DNA of 64,000 bases from Candidatus Pantoea formicae (GCF_011752625.1 NZ_VWXD01000004.1:124001-188000), one strand, 5' to 3'; shown: positions 1 to 11,781, counted from the first letter of the stretch. Notes: generated from the letters alone by a model not told the origin. Translations and numbers: made by a program.

Positions 1-217
1 GACGATGGTTGAAATAAATGGTCGCACCCAACGAAGCCAGATGCTGAGTCACCGGGTTAGGTGCCAGATCGGAACCGCTGATGTGATACCCTTCGTTCGC
101 CAACACTTCGGCAATACCGCCCATGCCAGCACCACCGATGCCGACAAAGTGAATGTGCCGGACGCGACGCATCTCGGGCACAATGGAACGCAGTTTTGCC
201 AATTGTTGTGTATTCAT
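1..217 (-). CDS. murC: UDP-N-acetylmuramate--L-alanine ligase MurC (N-terminal part, cut by window edge)
   Basis: Only the first 72 codons are present; the gene runs off the left edge. MurC adds L-alanine to UDP-MurNAc in the cytoplasm, the first peptide-stem step of peptidoglycan synthesis. The ATG at 217 starts [18 protein letters not shown], followed by the Rossmann glycine-rich loop GIGGAGMGG at about residues 26-34, which binds the UDP substrate in Mur ligases. The ATP-binding and C-terminal domains lie outside the window. The gene follows murG after a gap of about 70 bases, the usual enterobacterial order. Near-identity to the E. coli N terminus makes the call firm. Confidence 0.95.
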   Translation of the reverse strand, partial: MNTQQLAKLRSIVPEMRRVRHIHFVGIGGAGMGGIAEVLANEGYHISGSDLAPNPVTQHLASLGATIYFNHR

Positions 218-288
218 CTGTCTCAATTACCTGTTTATTCCGTTTGTACCTGCATTTAGGTACAGGCCAGTCACACCGACCTATTCAT

Positions 289-1347
289 TTATTTCGCGAC
301 GCGTGCCACTTCCTGCGCAACCCTATCGGTGGCATCAGGAATCGCAACTTGACGGGCTTTTTCAGCCATCGCCAGCAGCGTGGGGCGATCCCAATGGCGC
401 AACGTGTCCGCTACCGCAGTCGCGGTAAATTGCGGCTGCTCAAAAATTTTGGCTGCGCCTGCTTTTTCAAGCGGCAACGCATTCCAGTACTGCTGACGAT
501 CTTTGTGCTGGAAAGGCACGAAAATCGCCGGTAAACCTGCGGCAGCCACTTCGCTCACCGTTAAAGCGCCCGAGCGACATACCACCACATCGGCCCATGC
601 GTAGGCTTCGGCCATGTCATCAATGAACTCGGTGACTTTGTGCTGTGGCTGCCCGGCATCACGATAAGCCTGCTGCACCTGTTCTAAAGCACCTTTCCCG
701 GTCTGATGCCAGAGCGTAATCGCATCACCTAATTCCGCAGCCACTTGTGGCAGAGTCTGATTCAAGACACGCGCGCCTTGGCTTCCGCCAACCACCAGCA
801 CCCGAATCGGGCCCGTGCGTCCGCTCAAACGTACTGCGGGTAACGGCAGAGCCAGCACATCTGTGCGCACTGGGTTACCCACGACATCGGCGGTGGGAAA
901 TGCCCCCGGAAACGCCTGCATCACCTTGGTGGCGATTTTCGCCAGCCATTTATTGGTCAGCCCGGCAATGCCGTTTTGTTCGTGCAGCACAACAGGAATA
1001 CCGCAACTCCATGCCGCTAAACCACCCGGACCGGAAACGTATCCGCCCATACCGAGCACCACATCCGGTTGCCAGCTTTTCATAATGCGACGCGCCTGGC
1101 GCCATGCATTGAAAATGCGAACCGGCGACAGCAGCAGCGCTTTGATTCCTTTCCCGCGTAAACCGCTAATGCGGATAAACTCAATCTCAATGCCATGCTT
1201 CGGCACCAAATCCGCTTCCATACGATCTGCCGTTCCCAGCCAGCGCACTTGCCAGCCTTGTTCGATCAGATGATGGGCAACGGCCAAGCCCGGGAACACG
1301 TGCCCACCGGTGCCGCCTGCCATGACCATCAGACGCTTGCTACTCAT
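289..1347 (-). CDS. murG: Lipid II synthase MurG (undecaprenyl-PP-MurNAc-pentapeptide GlcNAc transferase)
   Basis: MurG transfers GlcNAc from UDP-GlcNAc to lipid I on the inner face of the cytoplasmic membrane, making lipid II. The 352-residue protein (E. coli 355) is a GT-B glycosyltransferase. The first glycine loop [10 protein letters not shown] is at residues 11-20, a second, [10 protein letters not shown], lies near residue 100, and [10 protein letters not shown] near residue 120 belongs to the acceptor side. It overlaps the 3' end of ftsW by 4 bases, pointing to translational coupling. It is followed by murC in the dcw cluster. Confidence 0.97.
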   Translation of the reverse strand: MSSKRLMVMAGGTGGHVFPGLAVAHHLIEQGWQVRWLGTADRMEADLVPKHGIEIEFIRISGLRGKGIKALLLSPVRIFNAWRQARRIMKSWQPDVVLGMGGYVSGPGGLAAWSCGIPVVLHEQNGIAGLTNKWLAKIATKVMQAFPGAFPTADVVGNPVRTDVLALPLPAVRLSGRTGPIRVLVVGGSQGARVLNQTLPQVAAELGDAITLWHQTGKGALEQVQQAYRDAGQPQHKVTEFIDDMAEAYAWADVVVCRSGALTVSEVAAAGLPAIFVPFQHKDRQQYWNALPLEKAGAAKIFEQPQFTATAVADTLRHWDRPTLLAMAEKARQVAIPDATDRVAQEVARVAK

Positions 1348-2558
1348 CGAGCACCTCGGGTAAACGCCTGCGCTTTAGCCAGACGCGTTTCATAATCTAT
1401 GCGCAATAAAAACACGATGGCGGTCGACATGATGATCAGACTCGAACCACCGTAACTGATCAGCGGCAATGTCAGACCTTTGGTCGGCAACATACCTGCA
1501 GCCGCACCGACGTTAACCAGCGCCTGGAAGCTAAACCACACGCCAATTGAGCAAGCGAGGAAGCCTGAGAAGCGCTGATCGATCTCCAGAGCACGGCGAC
1601 CAATCGACATCGCGCGAAAAGCGACGAAGAATACCATCAACAGCGCTAAAACCACACCGACATAACCCAACTCTTCACCGATGATGGAGAAGATAAAGTC
1701 AGTATGCGCTTCCGGCAGGTACTCCAGTTTCTGTACCGAGTTGCCTAAGCCTTGCCCCCAAAACTCACCACGACCAAATGCCATCAGTGACTGAGTGAGC
1801 TGATAACCACTGCCGAAGGGATCTTCCCATGGGTTCCAGAAGGAGGTCACACGGCGCATACGATAAGGTTCTGCGATAATCAGCAGCACCACCGCGAAAA
1901 TACCGGAACCGATGATCGCCAGGAACTGCCACATCTTGGCGCCCGCGAGGAACAGCATCGCCAGCGTAGTGACGAACAACACCACCACGGTACCGAGGTC
2001 AGGCTGCGCCAGCAGCAGAACCGCCAGCACCACCATCACGCCCATCGGCTTACAGAAGCCCCAGAAGTTGTTGCGAACCTCTTCCACTTTGCGCACCAGG
2101 TAACTGGCGAGGTAGCAGAAGAGCGACAACTTCGATAATTCCGCGGGCTGAATACGCAATGGACCGAGTGCAATCCAACGCGACGCACCGTTAACCGAGC
2201 TGCCGACCACTAACACGATCAGCAGCATAACGACGGTCGCCATCAACATGACGTTGCTGTAGCGCTGCCAGAAATCCATGGGCACACGCAATGTCACCAT
2301 CGCCATCCCCAATGCGAGAGCGATATAAAACGCGTCACGTTTGGCGAAGTAGAAAGGATCTTCGTTAAGACGCTGGCCCACCGGCATCGACGCCGAGGTC
2401 ACCATCACGAAACCAATGATTGCCAGGCCCAAGGTCAACCACAACAGTGTGCGGTCGTACAGCACCACTGGCGCATCATCGTTCTCACGTCCGCCCATCA
2501 CCCAATCGCGTAAGCGAACCGAGAGGAAGCTGGCAATACTGGCTCCAGGAATGCGCAT
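1344..2558 (-). CDS. ftsW: Septal peptidoglycan polymerase FtsW (SEDS family)
   Basis: FtsW is the polytopic SEDS glycosyltransferase that polymerises lipid II at the septum with its partner FtsI. The 404-residue product (E. coli 414) has a short charged N terminus and then about ten hydrophobic segments. The C-terminal SEDS signature [15 protein letters not shown] is near residue 375, and the loop before it carries the conserved [19 protein letters not shown] stretch. It abuts murD (one shared base) and overlaps murG by 4 bases. Family membership is certain. FtsW rather than RodA follows from its place inside the dcw cluster. Confidence 0.96.
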   Translation of the reverse strand: MRIPGASIASFLSVRLRDWVMGGRENDDAPVVLYDRTLLWLTLGLAIIGFVMVTSASMPVGQRLNEDPFYFAKRDAFYIALALGMAMVTLRVPMDFWQRYSNVMLMATVVMLLIVLVVGSSVNGASRWIALGPLRIQPAELSKLSLFCYLASYLVRKVEEVRNNFWGFCKPMGVMVVLAVLLLAQPDLGTVVVLFVTTLAMLFLAGAKMWQFLAIIGSGIFAVVLLIIAEPYRMRRVTSFWNPWEDPFGSGYQLTQSLMAFGRGEFWGQGLGNSVQKLEYLPEAHTDFIFSIIGEELGYVGVVLALLMVFFVAFRAMSIGRRALEIDQRFSGFLACSIGVWFSFQALVNVGAAAGMLPTKGLTLPLISYGGSSLIIMSTAIVFLLRIDYETRLAKAQAFTRGAR

Positions 2559-3874
2559 CAGCTCAACTCCTTCGCCAATTGCGCGAACTGATCGCCGCGC
2601 TGTTCAAAATTACGGAACTGATCGAGGCTGGCGCAGGCAGGCGACAGCAGAACCATATCGCCGGCTTTGACCTGCGGCGCAATCAAGGCCATGGCTTGCT
2701 GCATCGTCTCAGTGCGTGTCGCGATTTCCGGGCGCAGTGCGGCGAGTGCATCGCCATCACGGCCAAAGCAGAACAGTTGAACGCTATCGCCCTGCAGGTA
2801 AGGTGTCAGTGAACTGAAATCCGCCGCCTTTCCATCGCCACCCAGCAGCAGCCATAACGTTCCTTTTACCTGCAAACCGTTCAGTGCCGCTTCGGTGCTG
2901 CCCACGTTAGTGGCCTTGGAGTCATTAATCCAACGCACACCGTTTGCTTCGTGCACCAGTTGGAAACGGTGCGGCAAGCCGGTAAAGGTGGTCAGGGCTT
3001 TCAAACTGGAAGCGCGAGGGATATGCACCGCATCAGCCAAGGCTAGCGCTGCCAGCGCGTTGGTAAAGTTATGTTGCCCTACCAGCGTCATCTCATCGGT
3101 ATTCAATACCTTCTCACCCTGAGCACGCAGCCAGGTGCTGCCTTGTTGCTGGGTCAGATGATAGTCACCGAGATTAATCCCAAAGCTGACACAACGTGCA
3201 TCAACGCCGCGCACTGGCATGGTCATGCCATCATCGGCATTCACCACACAAACGCTGGCATTTTCATAAATGCGCAGCTTGGCGGCACGGTATTGCTGCA
3301 TGCCCAAAGGATAACGATCCATATGATCTTCAGTCACATTGAGAATGGTTGCCGCAGCCGCTTTCAGACTGTAGGTGGTTTCTAACTGGAAGCTGGAGAG
3401 TTCCAACACATATAGCTGTGCCGGAGATTTCAGCAGCGTCAGCGCAGGTAAACCGATATTGCCGCCCACGCCGACTTGACAACCTGCAGCACGCGCCATT
3501 TCACCTACCAGCGTGGTAACGGTGCTTTTACCGTTCGAACCGGTGATCGCGACAATCGGTGCCTGAGCTTCACGGCAGAACAGTTCGATGTCACCGACGA
3601 TTTCGATGCCGGCATCGGCGGCTTCGCTTAGAGCCGGATGCGCTAAAGCGATACCCGGGCTGGCGATAATCAAGTCTGACGCCATCAACCAGTCGCTGTT
3701 AATGCCACCTACGTAACGTTCAACCGCTTCAGGCAACTTGTCGAGGCCCGGCGGAGACACACGGGTATCCATCACGCGAGGCGTCACGCCCTGCGCGAGG
3801 AAGAAATCAACACAGGACAGGCCGGTAATGCCTAATCCGATGATGACGACTTTTCTGCCCCGATAGTCAGCCAT
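2558..3874 (-). CDS. murD: UDP-N-acetylmuramoyl-L-alanine--D-glutamate ligase MurD
   Basis: MurD adds D-glutamate to UDP-MurNAc-L-Ala with ATP hydrolysis, in the cytoplasm. The product has 438 residues, the same as E. coli MurD. Visible motifs are the N-terminal nucleotide-binding loop [13 protein letters not shown] (residues 9-21), the Mur ligase ATP loop GSNGKST near residues 111-117, and the central WINDSKATN near 315, which binds the phosphates and the lysine carbamate region. It lies 2 bases downstream of mraY and abuts ftsW. Confidence 0.97.
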   Translation of the reverse strand: MADYRGRKVVIIGLGITGLSCVDFFLAQGVTPRVMDTRVSPPGLDKLPEAVERYVGGINSDWLMASDLIIASPGIALAHPALSEAADAGIEIVGDIELFCREAQAPIVAITGSNGKSTVTTLVGEMARAAGCQVGVGGNIGLPALTLLKSPAQLYVLELSSFQLETTYSLKAAAATILNVTEDHMDRYPLGMQQYRAAKLRIYENASVCVVNADDGMTMPVRGVDARCVSFGINLGDYHLTQQQGSTWLRAQGEKVLNTDEMTLVGQHNFTNALAALALADAVHIPRASSLKALTTFTGLPHRFQLVHEANGVRWINDSKATNVGSTEAALNGLQVKGTLWLLLGGDGKAADFSSLTPYLQGDSVQLFCFGRDGDALAALRPEIATRTETMQQAMALIAPQVKAGDMVLLSPACASLDQFRNFEQRGDQFAQLAKELS

Positions 3875-3876
3875 GA

Positions 3877-4959
3877 TTAACGTACCTTCAGTGTTGCCAG
3901 GCCAATCAGCACCAGCATCAGCGAAATAATCCAGAAGCGCACGATCACGCGCGGCTCCGGCCAGCCCTTCAATTCATAGTGATGGTGAATCGGTGCCATG
4001 CGGAAAATGCGTTGACCGCGCAGCTTGAACGACCCCACCTGCAGGATCACCGACAGCGTTTCAACCACAAACACGCCACCCATGATCACCAGCAAAAACT
4101 CCTGGCGCAGCAGCACGGCGATGGTGCCTAACGCGCCACCCAGTGCCAGCGAACCGACATCGCCCATAAAGACCTGAGCCGGGTAGGTGTTGAACCACAG
4201 GAAGCCAAGACCGGCTCCGACAATCGCGGTGCAGACAATCACTAATTCACCTGCATGGCGTAGATACGGAATATGCAGATACTCAGCAAACTTCACGTTA
4301 CCGGTCGCCCAAGCCACCAGCGCAAAGCCTGCGGCCACGAAGACGGTTGGCATAATCGCCAGTCCGTCCAAGCCATCGGTGAGGTTGACCGCGTTGCCGG
4401 TACCCACAATGACGAAGTAAGCCAGTAACACATAGAACAGGCCCAGTTGCGGCATGATGTCTTTAAAGAACGGCACAACCAGTTGGGTAGCTGGCGTCCC
4501 TTTCCCTGCCGCGTAGAGTGCGAAGGCCACACCCAGCGAGATCACCGACATCCAGAAGTATTTCCAGCGGGCAATCAGGCCCTTAGTGTCTTTACGCACC
4601 ACTTTGCGATAGTCGTCGACGAAACCGATGATGCCAAAGCCGACCAGCACCGCCAGCACGCACCACACATACGGATTCGATGGATAAGCCCACATAAGCA
4701 CCGACACGGTGATGGAAGTGAGGATCATGATGCCGCCCATGGTGGGCGTACCACGTTTACTGAAGTGTGACTCTGGGCCGTCGTTACGTACCACCTGGCC
4801 GATCTGCAACTTTTGCAGCCAGGCAATCAGGCGTGGGCCCATCCACAGAGACAGGAACAGGGCGGTCAGCAGGCTGACAATGGCGCGAAACGTCAGATAT
4901 GAGAAGACGTTAAAGCCGGAATAAAGTGCGACCAAATGTTCGGCCAGCCAGACTAGCAT
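3877..4959 (-). CDS. mraY: Phospho-MurNAc-pentapeptide transferase MraY
   Basis: MraY moves phospho-MurNAc-pentapeptide from UDP to undecaprenyl phosphate, forming lipid I in the inner membrane. The 360 residues and about ten membrane segments match the family. The catalytic acidic residues are visible: D115-D116 in DDYRK, the [10 protein letters not shown] loop at residues 192-201, and D267 in FMGDVGS. The histidine cluster HHH is at 325-327 in [14 protein letters not shown]. It overlaps the end of murF by 7 bases. All catalytic residues are intact. Confidence 0.97.
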   Translation of the reverse strand: MLVWLAEHLVALYSGFNVFSYLTFRAIVSLLTALFLSLWMGPRLIAWLQKLQIGQVVRNDGPESHFSKRGTPTMGGIMILTSITVSVLMWAYPSNPYVWCVLAVLVGFGIIGFVDDYRKVVRKDTKGLIARWKYFWMSVISLGVAFALYAAGKGTPATQLVVPFFKDIMPQLGLFYVLLAYFVIVGTGNAVNLTDGLDGLAIMPTVFVAAGFALVAWATGNVKFAEYLHIPYLRHAGELVIVCTAIVGAGLGFLWFNTYPAQVFMGDVGSLALGGALGTIAVLLRQEFLLVIMGGVFVVETLSVILQVGSFKLRGQRIFRMAPIHHHYELKGWPEPRVIVRFWIISLMLVLIGLATLKVR

Positions 4960-6314
4960 GTTCCTTTCTCCTGTAAGCTCTCGACGACCTGCTCCATGGC
5001 GGCGCTACGTGAGCCTTTAACCAAAATAGTGATGTCCTGATGTTGGGACAGCAATGTGCGTAAACGTTCAGTCAGTTCGGCTTTGGTGGCGAAATGCTCA
5101 CCTTTGCCACTGCTTTCACCAATCAGTTGGCTCAGCGAGCCGGTGCTCAATACACAATCGATACCTGCAGCTTTAGCCGCTTCTCCTACCTGCTGATGGC
5201 ACTGTTCAGCCTCATCGCCCAGTTCGGCCATATCACCGACTACCATCACGCGGAAACCCGGCATATCACCCAACACCTGGGCGGCTGCCGTCATGGAGCC
5301 GACGTTGGCGTTATAACTGTCGTCGAGCACTAGTTGATTGGCGGCCAGACGAATCGGGAACAAACGACCCGGCACGGGTTGTAGCGTTTTCAAACCAGAT
5401 TGAATGGCACTCAGTGGGGCATCAACCGAGAGGGCTAATGCCGCAGCCGCTAAGGCGTTAGCAATATTGTGGCGACCTGGTAACGGCAGTTCGACAGCGA
5501 TATCACCGCGCGGTGTGTGCAAGATAAACAGCGTGGCATCTGCACGCAGCACAATGTCGCTGGCACGGAATTCTGCATCCGCCATCGGCTGCGGCGAGAA
5601 GCGCCACAGGGTTTTATCGACAAACTGCGACTGCCAGTTAGCCAGATCGTTGCTGTCAGCATTGACGATGGCGGTGCCGTGTACTGGCAATCCACCAAAA
5701 ATTTCGCCTTTGGCTTTCGCCACTCCGGCCAGTGAACCAAAGCCTTCCAGATGCGCTGCAGCGAGGTTATTCACCAGTGCCGTTTCGGGACGCACTAAAT
5801 CAGTGGTGTAAGCAATCTCGCCTTGATGATTGGCGCCAAGTTCGATCACCGCGTAATCATGCTCTTTGGTGAGACGCAGCAGCGTCATCGGGACGCCAAA
5901 GTCATTGTTTAGGTTGCCTGCGGTATACAGCGTTTCACCGCACTGACGCAAAATCGCCGCGGTCATCTCTTTAACCGAGGTTTTACCGGAAGAACCGGTT
6001 AGCGCCACCACACGCGCTTTCGCCTGCTGACGCACCCAGGCACCCAACTGGCCAAAGGCAATGCGCGTATCTGACACCACCACTTGCGGCACATCTAAAG
6101 GCAAGTGCTTACTCACCAGCAGCGCTTTGGCACCGTTAGCAATAGCATCGCTGGCAAAGTCGTGTGCATCGAAACGCTCACCCACCAGCGCCACAAACAG
6201 GCTGCCGTTGGTGACTTTACGCGTGTCGCTGGTGACGTCATTTATCGTCAAGTCTGCGCCGAGCAGCTGACCATCACTAATTTCTGCCAGCGTCTTGAGA
6301 GAAACCGGAATCAT
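4953..6314 (-). CDS. murF: UDP-MurNAc-tripeptide--D-alanyl-D-alanine ligase MurF
   Basis: MurF completes the cytoplasmic pentapeptide by adding D-Ala-D-Ala. The product has 453 residues (E. coli 452). The Mur ligase P-loop LTGSSGKTS is near residue 105 and the conserved NLNNDFGVP segment follows at about 134. [11 protein letters not shown] near residue 329 is the C-terminal domain motif found in MurF proteins. It overlaps murE by 4 bases and mraY by 7 bases, so translation of these genes is probably coupled. Confidence 0.97.
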   Translation of the reverse strand: MIPVSLKTLAEISDGQLLGADLTINDVTSDTRKVTNGSLFVALVGERFDAHDFASDAIANGAKALLVSKHLPLDVPQVVVSDTRIAFGQLGAWVRQQAKARVVALTGSSGKTSVKEMTAAILRQCGETLYTAGNLNNDFGVPMTLLRLTKEHDYAVIELGANHQGEIAYTTDLVRPETALVNNLAAAHLEGFGSLAGVAKAKGEIFGGLPVHGTAIVNADSNDLANWQSQFVDKTLWRFSPQPMADAEFRASDIVLRADATLFILHTPRGDIAVELPLPGRHNIANALAAAALALSVDAPLSAIQSGLKTLQPVPGRLFPIRLAANQLVLDDSYNANVGSMTAAAQVLGDMPGFRVMVVGDMAELGDEAEQCHQQVGEAAKAAGIDCVLSTGSLSQLIGESSGKGEHFATKAELTERLRTLLSQHQDITILVKGSRSAAMEQVVESLQEKGTC

Positions 6315-7798
6315 GCCATCACCCCCAGCAAACGGGCGACGGTGTCGCGGTCGGAGTAATCAAGGCGGCGGTTACCAATGATTTGATAATCTTCATGGCC
6401 TTTACCGGCCACCAGCACGATGTCATCAACATGAGCCTGCATCACGGCGTTAGTGACCGCTTGCGCACGTCCCGCGACGACGCGGGCACGACCCGGATCG
6501 AGTAAGCCGGTCAGGATGTCATTCACAATCGCCGCTGGCTCTTCGCTGCGCGGATTGTCATCAGTGATCACCACGATGTCAGAGAACTGTTCAGCTATGG
6601 CGCCCATCAGCGGACGTTTGCCTTTGTCGCGATCGCCGCCACAGCCGAATACGCACCACAGCTTGCCTTTGCAGTGCAAGCGCGCGGCTTCCAGCGCTTT
6701 TTCCAGCGCATCAGGCGTGTGAGCGTAATCCACAACCACGGTGGTTTTTTCTGGCGCCGTGAACACTTCCATGCGGCCACAAACCGGTTGCAGCTGTGCC
6801 GCGCTTGATACCAGCGCCTCAAGGGGATAATCAAGCGTCAGCAAGGTTGCCAACGCCAGTAACAGGTTGCTGACGTTAAAGGCACCCATCAGGCGACTGT
6901 CAAATTCACCCTCGCCCCAACTGGAACTGAACTGGATATGCGCACCGCCGTCGTGATAATTCACCGCCGTCGCTTTCAACCAGCGGCCATGACAGCCCGG
7001 CTGCAGGTTGTCAGCCATTGTCACAGCAACGGCATCCGGCAATTTTTCCAGCCAGCGACGCCCGACCTCGTCATCGGCGTTAATGATAGCTTCGCCAACC
7101 TGGTGTTCAGAGAACAGCAGCCATTTGGCGGCTTCATAACCCTGCATATCACCGTGATAATCCAGGTGATCGCGGCTCAGGTTCGTGAACACGGCAGCGG
7201 CGAAGGGCAATGCCGCCACACGATGCTGCACCAAACCATGAGAAGAGACTTCCATTGCGGCCAGCGTGGCACCCTGCCCGACTAAATCATTTAAAACATG
7301 CTGAACATCCACCGCAGAACCGGTGGTGTTTTCGGTTGGCACCAGTTGGCCATACAAACCATTGCCGACGGTGCCCATCACGGCGCTCGTTTCGCCCAAA
7401 AGGTTGGCCCACTGCGCGATAAGTTGCGTGGTGGTGGTCTTACCGTTGGTGCCCGTGATACCGATTAATTTGAGTTTTTCAGCAGGCTGCTGATAAAAGC
7501 GCCCGGCCAGTGCAGAGAGACGCTGCTGCAACTGCGCCAAATAGATAACCGGGACGCCATGCATCTCGCGGATATCTCCATCGCTGGCTTCGCCTTCGGC
7601 TTCGGCAATCACTGCCGCCACGCCTTGAGCAATAGCCTGCGGAATAAAACGACGTCCATCAGCATGATGGCCCGCCACGGCGATAAACAGATCGCCAGCA
7701 GCCGCCGCGCGGCTGTCTAGTGTCATGTCACGGAGTGGACGCGCCGGCGCACCCGGCACCCAGGGGGCCAGTAAGTCGCGCAGGTTACGATCGGTCAC
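6311..7798 (-). CDS. murE: UDP-MurNAc-L-alanyl-D-glutamate--meso-diaminopimelate ligase MurE
   Basis: MurE adds meso-diaminopimelate to UDP-MurNAc-L-Ala-D-Glu. The ATP loop [12 protein letters not shown] is near residue 113, and DNPRSEEP near 413 is the meso-DAP specificity motif (DNPR), so the peptidoglycan should be DAP type. I chose the GTG at 7798, giving [13 protein letters not shown] and 495 residues as in E. coli. An AGGA lies 5 bases upstream of it. An earlier in-frame GTG at 7810 would add four residues but overlaps that Shine-Dalgarno sequence. The start overlaps the end of ftsI by 14 bases. Confidence 0.96.
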   Translation of the reverse strand: MTDRNLRDLLAPWVPGAPARPLRDMTLDSRAAAAGDLFIAVAGHHADGRRFIPQAIAQGVAAVIAEAEGEASDGDIREMHGVPVIYLAQLQQRLSALAGRFYQQPAEKLKLIGITGTNGKTTTTQLIAQWANLLGETSAVMGTVGNGLYGQLVPTENTTGSAVDVQHVLNDLVGQGATLAAMEVSSHGLVQHRVAALPFAAAVFTNLSRDHLDYHGDMQGYEAAKWLLFSEHQVGEAIINADDEVGRRWLEKLPDAVAVTMADNLQPGCHGRWLKATAVNYHDGGAHIQFSSSWGEGEFDSRLMGAFNVSNLLLALATLLTLDYPLEALVSSAAQLQPVCGRMEVFTAPEKTTVVVDYAHTPDALEKALEAARLHCKGKLWCVFGCGGDRDKGKRPLMGAIAEQFSDIVVITDDNPRSEEPAAIVNDILTGLLDPGRARVVAGRAQAVTNAVMQAHVDDIVLVAGKGHEDYQIIGNRRLDYSDRDTVARLLGVMA

Positions 7799-9551
7799 TT
7801 GATTCCTCACTTCTGTTCTTCACCAACTCGTCTTTATCAATTGTTGGCAGCGCATCCGGTTCGATGTTCATGGTGCGTAATACACCGCCCATGATGGCGC
7901 CAAACACCGGTGCAGAAACCGCACCACCATAATATTTACCGGCTTGAGGATCGTTGATCACCACCACCAGCGCAAAACGAGGGCGACTGGCAGGCGCAAC
8001 GCCTGCCGTGTAAGCAATGTATTTATTAACGTAACGTCCATCCGGTCCAACCTTCTTGGCGGTACCGGTTTTGATGGCGATGCGATAGCCCTTGATGGCG
8101 GCTTTCACTCCACCACCGCCAGGCAACGCCACGCTCTCCATCATGTGCATCACCGTTCTCACCAGGTCTTCCTGGAAAACGCGTTCACCCGCCACTGGCG
8201 GGTCAACTTTGGTGATAGACAGCGGGCGATTGATGCCATAGCTGCCAATGGTTGCGTAGACTCGCGCTAACTGTAACGGCGTTACCATTAGCCCGTAGCC
8301 GAAAGAGAAGGTGGCCCTCTCTATGTCAGACCACCGTTGTTTTTGAGGGTATAAGCCACTACTTTCCCCGACCAGCCCCAAATTGGTCGGTTTACCCAGT
8401 CCAAAGCGCGCGTAAGTTTCTACGAGTGCTGAGGAGGGCATCGCTAACGCCAAACGTGAAACCCCGACGTTACTCGACTTCTGCAGAACCCCAGTAAGGG
8501 TCAATTCGTTGTAGCGCGCCACGTCTTTGATCTCATGACCATTCACGCGGTACGGCACGGTATTCAGGACGCTGTTCTCTTTCACCACACCGCGTTGCAG
8601 GGCGGTCATCACCACCATCGGTTTCACGGTGGAGCCTGGCTCGAAGATGTCGGTGATAGCGCGGTTACGCATCACATCTTTCGGCGTATTGCTGAGATTG
8701 TTGGGGTTGTAGGCCGGGCTGTTTGCCATGGCGAGCACTTCGCCGGTGTTGACATCCACCAGCACCGCAGTACCCGATTCGGCCTTGTTGAATGCCACAG
8801 CATTGTTCAGTTCGCGATAAACCAGCGCCTGCAAGCGTTCATCGATGCTCAGCGTCAGGTTGTGCGCTGCACGGCTGTCCACCGAGGAGATATCTTCAAT
8901 CACGCGGCCATAGCGATCTTTACGCACGGTACGTTCGCCCGGCGCACCGGTCAGCCATTTGTCGAAGCTTTTTTCGATGCCTTCGATGCCCTGCCCATCG
9001 ATGTTGGTAAAGCCAATCAGGTGCGCGGTAACCTGGCCCGCCGGATAGTAGCGACGGGACTCTTCACGCAGGTAAATACCCGGCAGCTTGAGTTTTTTGA
9101 CGTATTCACCGATGGCCGGATTGACCTGACGAGCGAGATAAATAAAACGCCCTTTCGGATTGGCATTGACGCGTGCGGCTAACTGATCAAGCGGGATCGA
9201 CAACGCATCAGAAAGTGCTTTCCAGCGGCTATCCAGTGACACGCCGCCGTGCTCCGTCAACTCTTTTGGATCGGCCCAGATCGCATTAACCGGGACGCTA
9301 ACGGCCAATGGGCGTCCCGCACGGTCGCTAATCATGCCGCGAGCCGTGGGTACAGATTGCACACGCAGGGAACGTAAATCGCCCTCTTTTACCAGCTTGT
9401 CCGGGTTAATCACCTGTAACCACGCCACGCGTGACAGCAATCCGCCCAACGCCAGTAAAATACAGCCGCACAGCAACGCAAAACGCCAGCTTACAAAGCT
9501 GGCCTTATCTTCTTGTTTTTTTAACTTCAGCGTTTTGCCTGCGCCGCTCAT
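7785..9551 (-). CDS. ftsI: Septal peptidoglycan transpeptidase FtsI (PBP3)
   Basis: FtsI is the bitopic class B penicillin-binding protein that cross-links septal peptidoglycan with FtsW. The ATG at 9551 gives 588 residues, the E. coli length; the open frame extends 19 codons further upstream, into the end of ftsL and the gap, and I discount that part. A short cytoplasmic lysine-rich tail precedes one membrane anchor ([17 protein letters not shown], about residues 24-40). The active-site serine lies in PGSTVKP near residue 307, the SSN motif is in KSSNVGVS near 358, and KTGTAKK near 494 completes the transpeptidase triad. It lies 16 bases downstream of ftsL. Confidence 0.96.
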   Translation of the reverse strand: MSGAGKTLKLKKQEDKASFVSWRFALLCGCILLALGGLLSRVAWLQVINPDKLVKEGDLRSLRVQSVPTARGMISDRAGRPLAVSVPVNAIWADPKELTEHGGVSLDSRWKALSDALSIPLDQLAARVNANPKGRFIYLARQVNPAIGEYVKKLKLPGIYLREESRRYYPAGQVTAHLIGFTNIDGQGIEGIEKSFDKWLTGAPGERTVRKDRYGRVIEDISSVDSRAAHNLTLSIDERLQALVYRELNNAVAFNKAESGTAVLVDVNTGEVLAMANSPAYNPNNLSNTPKDVMRNRAITDIFEPGSTVKPMVVMTALQRGVVKENSVLNTVPYRVNGHEIKDVARYNELTLTGVLQKSSNVGVSRLALAMPSSALVETYARFGLGKPTNLGLVGESSGLYPQKQRWSDIERATFSFGYGLMVTPLQLARVYATIGSYGINRPLSITKVDPPVAGERVFQEDLVRTVMHMMESVALPGGGGVKAAIKGYRIAIKTGTAKKVGPDGRYVNKYIAYTAGVAPASRPRFALVVVINDPQAGKYYGGAVSAPVFGAIMGGVLRTMNIEPDALPTIDKDELVKNRSEESSDRS

Positions 9552-9567
9552 TGAGTTCTGCGATTCC

Positions 9568-9888
9568 TTATTTCTGCACCACAATATTTTCCTGTGAAGG
9601 ATCAACATGCTGCATATGCAGCTTATCGGTTGCTATCCGCTCTACCCGGCTATGATCGCCGAGCGCATTCTCTTCCAGAATCAAGTTACGCCACTCGATA
9701 TCGAGCGCATCGCGTTCTAACACTAACTGCTCACGCTGCGCCGTCAGCAGACGCGTCTTGTGCGTCGTGGTCACCACCAGAATCGAGGACACCAGGACTG
9801 CGATCAACAGCAACATCGGGATCTTGCCGAATCGCAGCAAATCACCCCCAATGACGCCGGGCAGACTGTGTCGCTCGTTTCCAATCAT
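9568..9888 (-). CDS. ftsL: Cell division protein FtsL
   Basis: FtsL is a small bitopic divisome protein that works with FtsB and FtsQ and helps activate FtsWI. The 106 residues comprise a short cytoplasmic segment, one membrane helix (about residues 22-42) and a periplasmic leucine-zipper-like coiled coil beginning [18 protein letters not shown]. The C-terminal half matches E. coli FtsL almost exactly. The E. coli protein is about 15 residues longer at the N terminus. Here the ATG overlaps rsmH by 4 bases, so I keep the short form. Confidence 0.94.
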   Translation of the reverse strand: MIGNERHSLPGVIGGDLLRFGKIPMLLLIAVLVSSILVVTTTHKTRLLTAQREQLVLERDALDIEWRNLILEENALGDHSRVERIATDKLHMQHVDPSQENIVVQK

Positions 9889-10826
9889 ATTGCCGTCCTT
9901 TCAGCAATTCGCAGTACCGAGCTGCGTGCGCGTGGATTCTCATTCACTTCAGCTTCACCGGGAATCAACTTGCCGAGCGTCTTCAATTCACGGCCACCCA
10001 GCGCTTTCAGTTGGCTTTCCGTCATCGGAATGCCGGCTGGCACTTGGGGTCCACGGCTCTGATCGCGCATAAAGCGTTTCACTAAACGGTCTTCCAGTGA
10101 ATGGAAGCTGATGACCGATAATCTTCCACCGGGTGCCAGAACCGACATAGCGCCCTTCAATGCGATGTCGATCTCTTCCAGTTCACTGTTAATCCAGATG
10201 CGGATCGCCTGGAACGTACGTGTCGCCGGGTGCTTAAATTTGTCCTTCACCGGCATAGCGGCAGCAATCAACGTCGCTAACTCTTTGGTGCGCGTAATCG
10301 GTTGTTCCCGATTTCGTTCAACAATGGCGCGTGCGATGCGCTTGCCAAACTTTTCTTCACCGTAGGTTTTGATGACGAAAGCGATATCCGCTTCTTCTGC
10401 ATTCATCAGCCATTCAGCGGCAGATTGTCCACGGGTGGGATCCATGCGCATGTCCAATGGCCCATCACGCATGAATGAGAAACCGCGCTCTGCGTCATCC
10501 AACTGCGGTGATGAGACGCCCAGATCCAGCAATACGCCGTCGATCTTGCCCGTCAATCCACGTTCTTCAACATAATCAGCCAGTGCAGAAAACGGCCCGT
10601 GCACAATCGAAAAACGCGGGTCCTGGATCTCAGCAGCGGCGGCTATGGCTTGCGGATCGCGATCAATCGCCAGAAGCTGTCCGTTCGCGCCTAGCTGCGA
10701 AAGGATCAGGCGTGAGTGACCGCCGCGACCAAAAGTGCCGTCGATGTAAATGCCGTCTTCCCTGATATTGAGGCCGTTAACCGCCTCATCCAGCAGCACT
10801 GTGGTGTGTTTAAAATTATCCTGCAT
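9885..10826 (-). CDS. rsmH: 16S rRNA (cytosine1402-N4)-methyltransferase RsmH
   Basis: RsmH (MraW) methylates N4 of C1402 in the 16S rRNA decoding centre. The 313 residues equal the E. coli length. The S-adenosylmethionine motif [13 protein letters not shown] lies near residue 27, and the acidic AIDRDPQAI loop follows near 54. [13 protein letters not shown] near residue 245 is the characteristic C-terminal block. It follows mraZ by 2 bases and overlaps ftsL by 4 bases, the usual first part of the dcw cluster. Confidence 0.96.
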   Translation of the reverse strand: MQDNFKHTTVLLDEAVNGLNIREDGIYIDGTFGRGGHSRLILSQLGANGQLLAIDRDPQAIAAAAEIQDPRFSIVHGPFSALADYVEERGLTGKIDGVLLDLGVSSPQLDDAERGFSFMRDGPLDMRMDPTRGQSAAEWLMNAEEADIAFVIKTYGEEKFGKRIARAIVERNREQPITRTKELATLIAAAMPVKDKFKHPATRTFQAIRIWINSELEEIDIALKGAMSVLAPGGRLSVISFHSLEDRLVKRFMRDQSRGPQVPAGIPMTESQLKALGGRELKTLGKLIPGEAEVNENPRARSSVLRIAERTAI

Positions 10827-10828
10827 AG

Positions 10829-11287
10829 CTATAGCGACAAGTCCTGCAACCGCTCAGATAATGGCTCCTGAGCTGACTGTTCTGCGTCAATATCGTCCTT
10901 AACTTGTTGATACCAGGTCTGTTCATCCCACAGCTCAAACTTATTGAACTGTCCAACCAGCATCACTTCTTTGGTGAGGCTCGCATGTTGCCTTAGCGTA
11001 TTCGCCAGCAACAAACGACCTGCATTATCCATCTGGCATTCACTGGCATGTCCTAACAGCAGCCGCTGCACGCGACGTTCGTTCGGATTCATGCTGGATA
11101 AGCGCGCCAGTTTTTTCTCGATGATTTCCCATTCGGGCAGGGTGTAAAGCAACAGACATGGTTGGTGGAGGTCAATGGTGCACACCATTTGCCCCTGAGA
11201 CTCCGCGACAAGCAATTCGCGATAGCGTGTTGGTACCGCTAATCGGCCTTTACCGTCGAGATTGACTAACGTTGCTCCTCGGAACAT
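10829..11287 (-). CDS. mraZ: dcw-cluster repressor / nucleoid-associated protein MraZ
   Basis: MraZ is a SpoVT/AbrB-type DNA-binding protein that represses its own promoter and hence the dcw cluster. The ATG at 11287 gives [19 protein letters not shown] and 152 residues, as in E. coli. Two MraZ repeats are visible, near residues 5-50 and 78-125, each with a DxxGR core (LDGKGRL and MDNAGRL). The open frame extends six codons upstream, but the family start is clear. It is the first gene of the cluster, just downstream of tandem TGGG-type repeats that look like its operator. Confidence 0.95.
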   Translation of the reverse strand: MFRGATLVNLDGKGRLAVPTRYRELLVAESQGQMVCTIDLHQPCLLLYTLPEWEIIEKKLARLSSMNPNERRVQRLLLGHASECQMDNAGRLLLANTLRQHASLTKEVMLVGQFNKFELWDEQTWYQQVKDDIDAEQSAQEPLSERLQDLSL

Positions 11288-11296
11288 GTCAGTCTT

Positions 11297-11331
11297 ACCC
11301 CCCAATCACCCGTTTTCACCACTTTATCCCA
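11297..11331 (-). promoter_or_regulatory. MraZ operator: tandem TGGG-type repeats with 10-base period
   Basis: On the minus strand, four G-rich pentamers repeat every 10 bases upstream of mraZ: TGGGA (11327-11331), TGGTG (11317-11321), GGGTG (11307-11311) and GGGGT (11297-11301). MraZ of E. coli is known to bind TGGGN repeats separated by 5 bases at this position. The pattern lies between the promoter and the start codon, as expected for autorepression. The first repeat is the best match. Confidence 0.75.
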
Positions 11332-11349
11332 CTTTTTACCACGAAACGA

Positions 11350-11378
11350 GTTTACGGAGCCTATGAAATCCTTGTCAA
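11350..11378 (-). promoter_or_regulatory. Promoter of the dcw cluster (Pmra)
   Basis: On the minus strand a perfect -35 TTGACA (11373-11378) is followed after 17 bases by GTAAAC (11350-11355) as -10. The -10 is poor by consensus, but the same TTGACA/GTAAAC pair is what I recall for the E. coli Pmra promoter. It sits just upstream of the MraZ repeats. Confidence 0.7.
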
Positions 11379-11757
11379 GCCGCAACGGCAAGTGAATATC
11401 ACTCTTTACAAGCAATAGAATTATTTAGAGAAGGGAATTTAGGGCTAAAGAGTGGCAAAATAAAAAATTAACCTAATGAATAATGGAATAAAAATTTTCA
11501 CGATTTGAGAAACGGTGAAAAATAAAGCGCTTTTACCGCAAAAGATAATTATCCCATGATATGCGACAGCGGCTGCATTTTAGGGGATTTCTGAAAGGAA
11601 GCCCAGCACCATCGCGCCAGCTCTGCTACGCGTCACTGTTGAAGATGTAAACAAATAAGAAAACACAGCGCGGTTAATTCGTTAGCGGAGTTGGCGACAA
11701 TTTACGCTTTTTTACCTGCGTCCTATGGCGATAAAATATTTGCAGGATGAAATAAGC
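11379..11757. other. Gene-free interval between the dcw promoter and cra
   Basis: About 380 bases without a convincing reading frame on either strand. The part at about 11400-11560 is AT-rich with several A/T runs, and the rest has ordinary composition. I see no terminator, repeat or RNA that I can support beyond the weak cra hairpin at its end. The AT-rich part could bind nucleoid proteins, but that is a guess. Confidence 0.5.
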
Positions 11758-11759
11758 GC

Positions 11760-11775
11760 GGGCAGCAAACTGCCC
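11760..11775 (-). terminator. Weak candidate terminator after cra
   Basis: A 6-bp stem GGGCAG/CTGCCC with a 4-base loop lies 6 bases past the cra stop. It is followed on the minus strand by GCGCTTATTTC, without a clear T-run, so intrinsic termination would be weak. Confidence 0.35.
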
Positions 11776-11781
11776 ACGATT

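Noticed and set aside
7799..7810. Upstream GTG start for murE
   Set aside because: The AGGA ribosome site lies inside this extension, and the downstream GTG gives the family length of 495.
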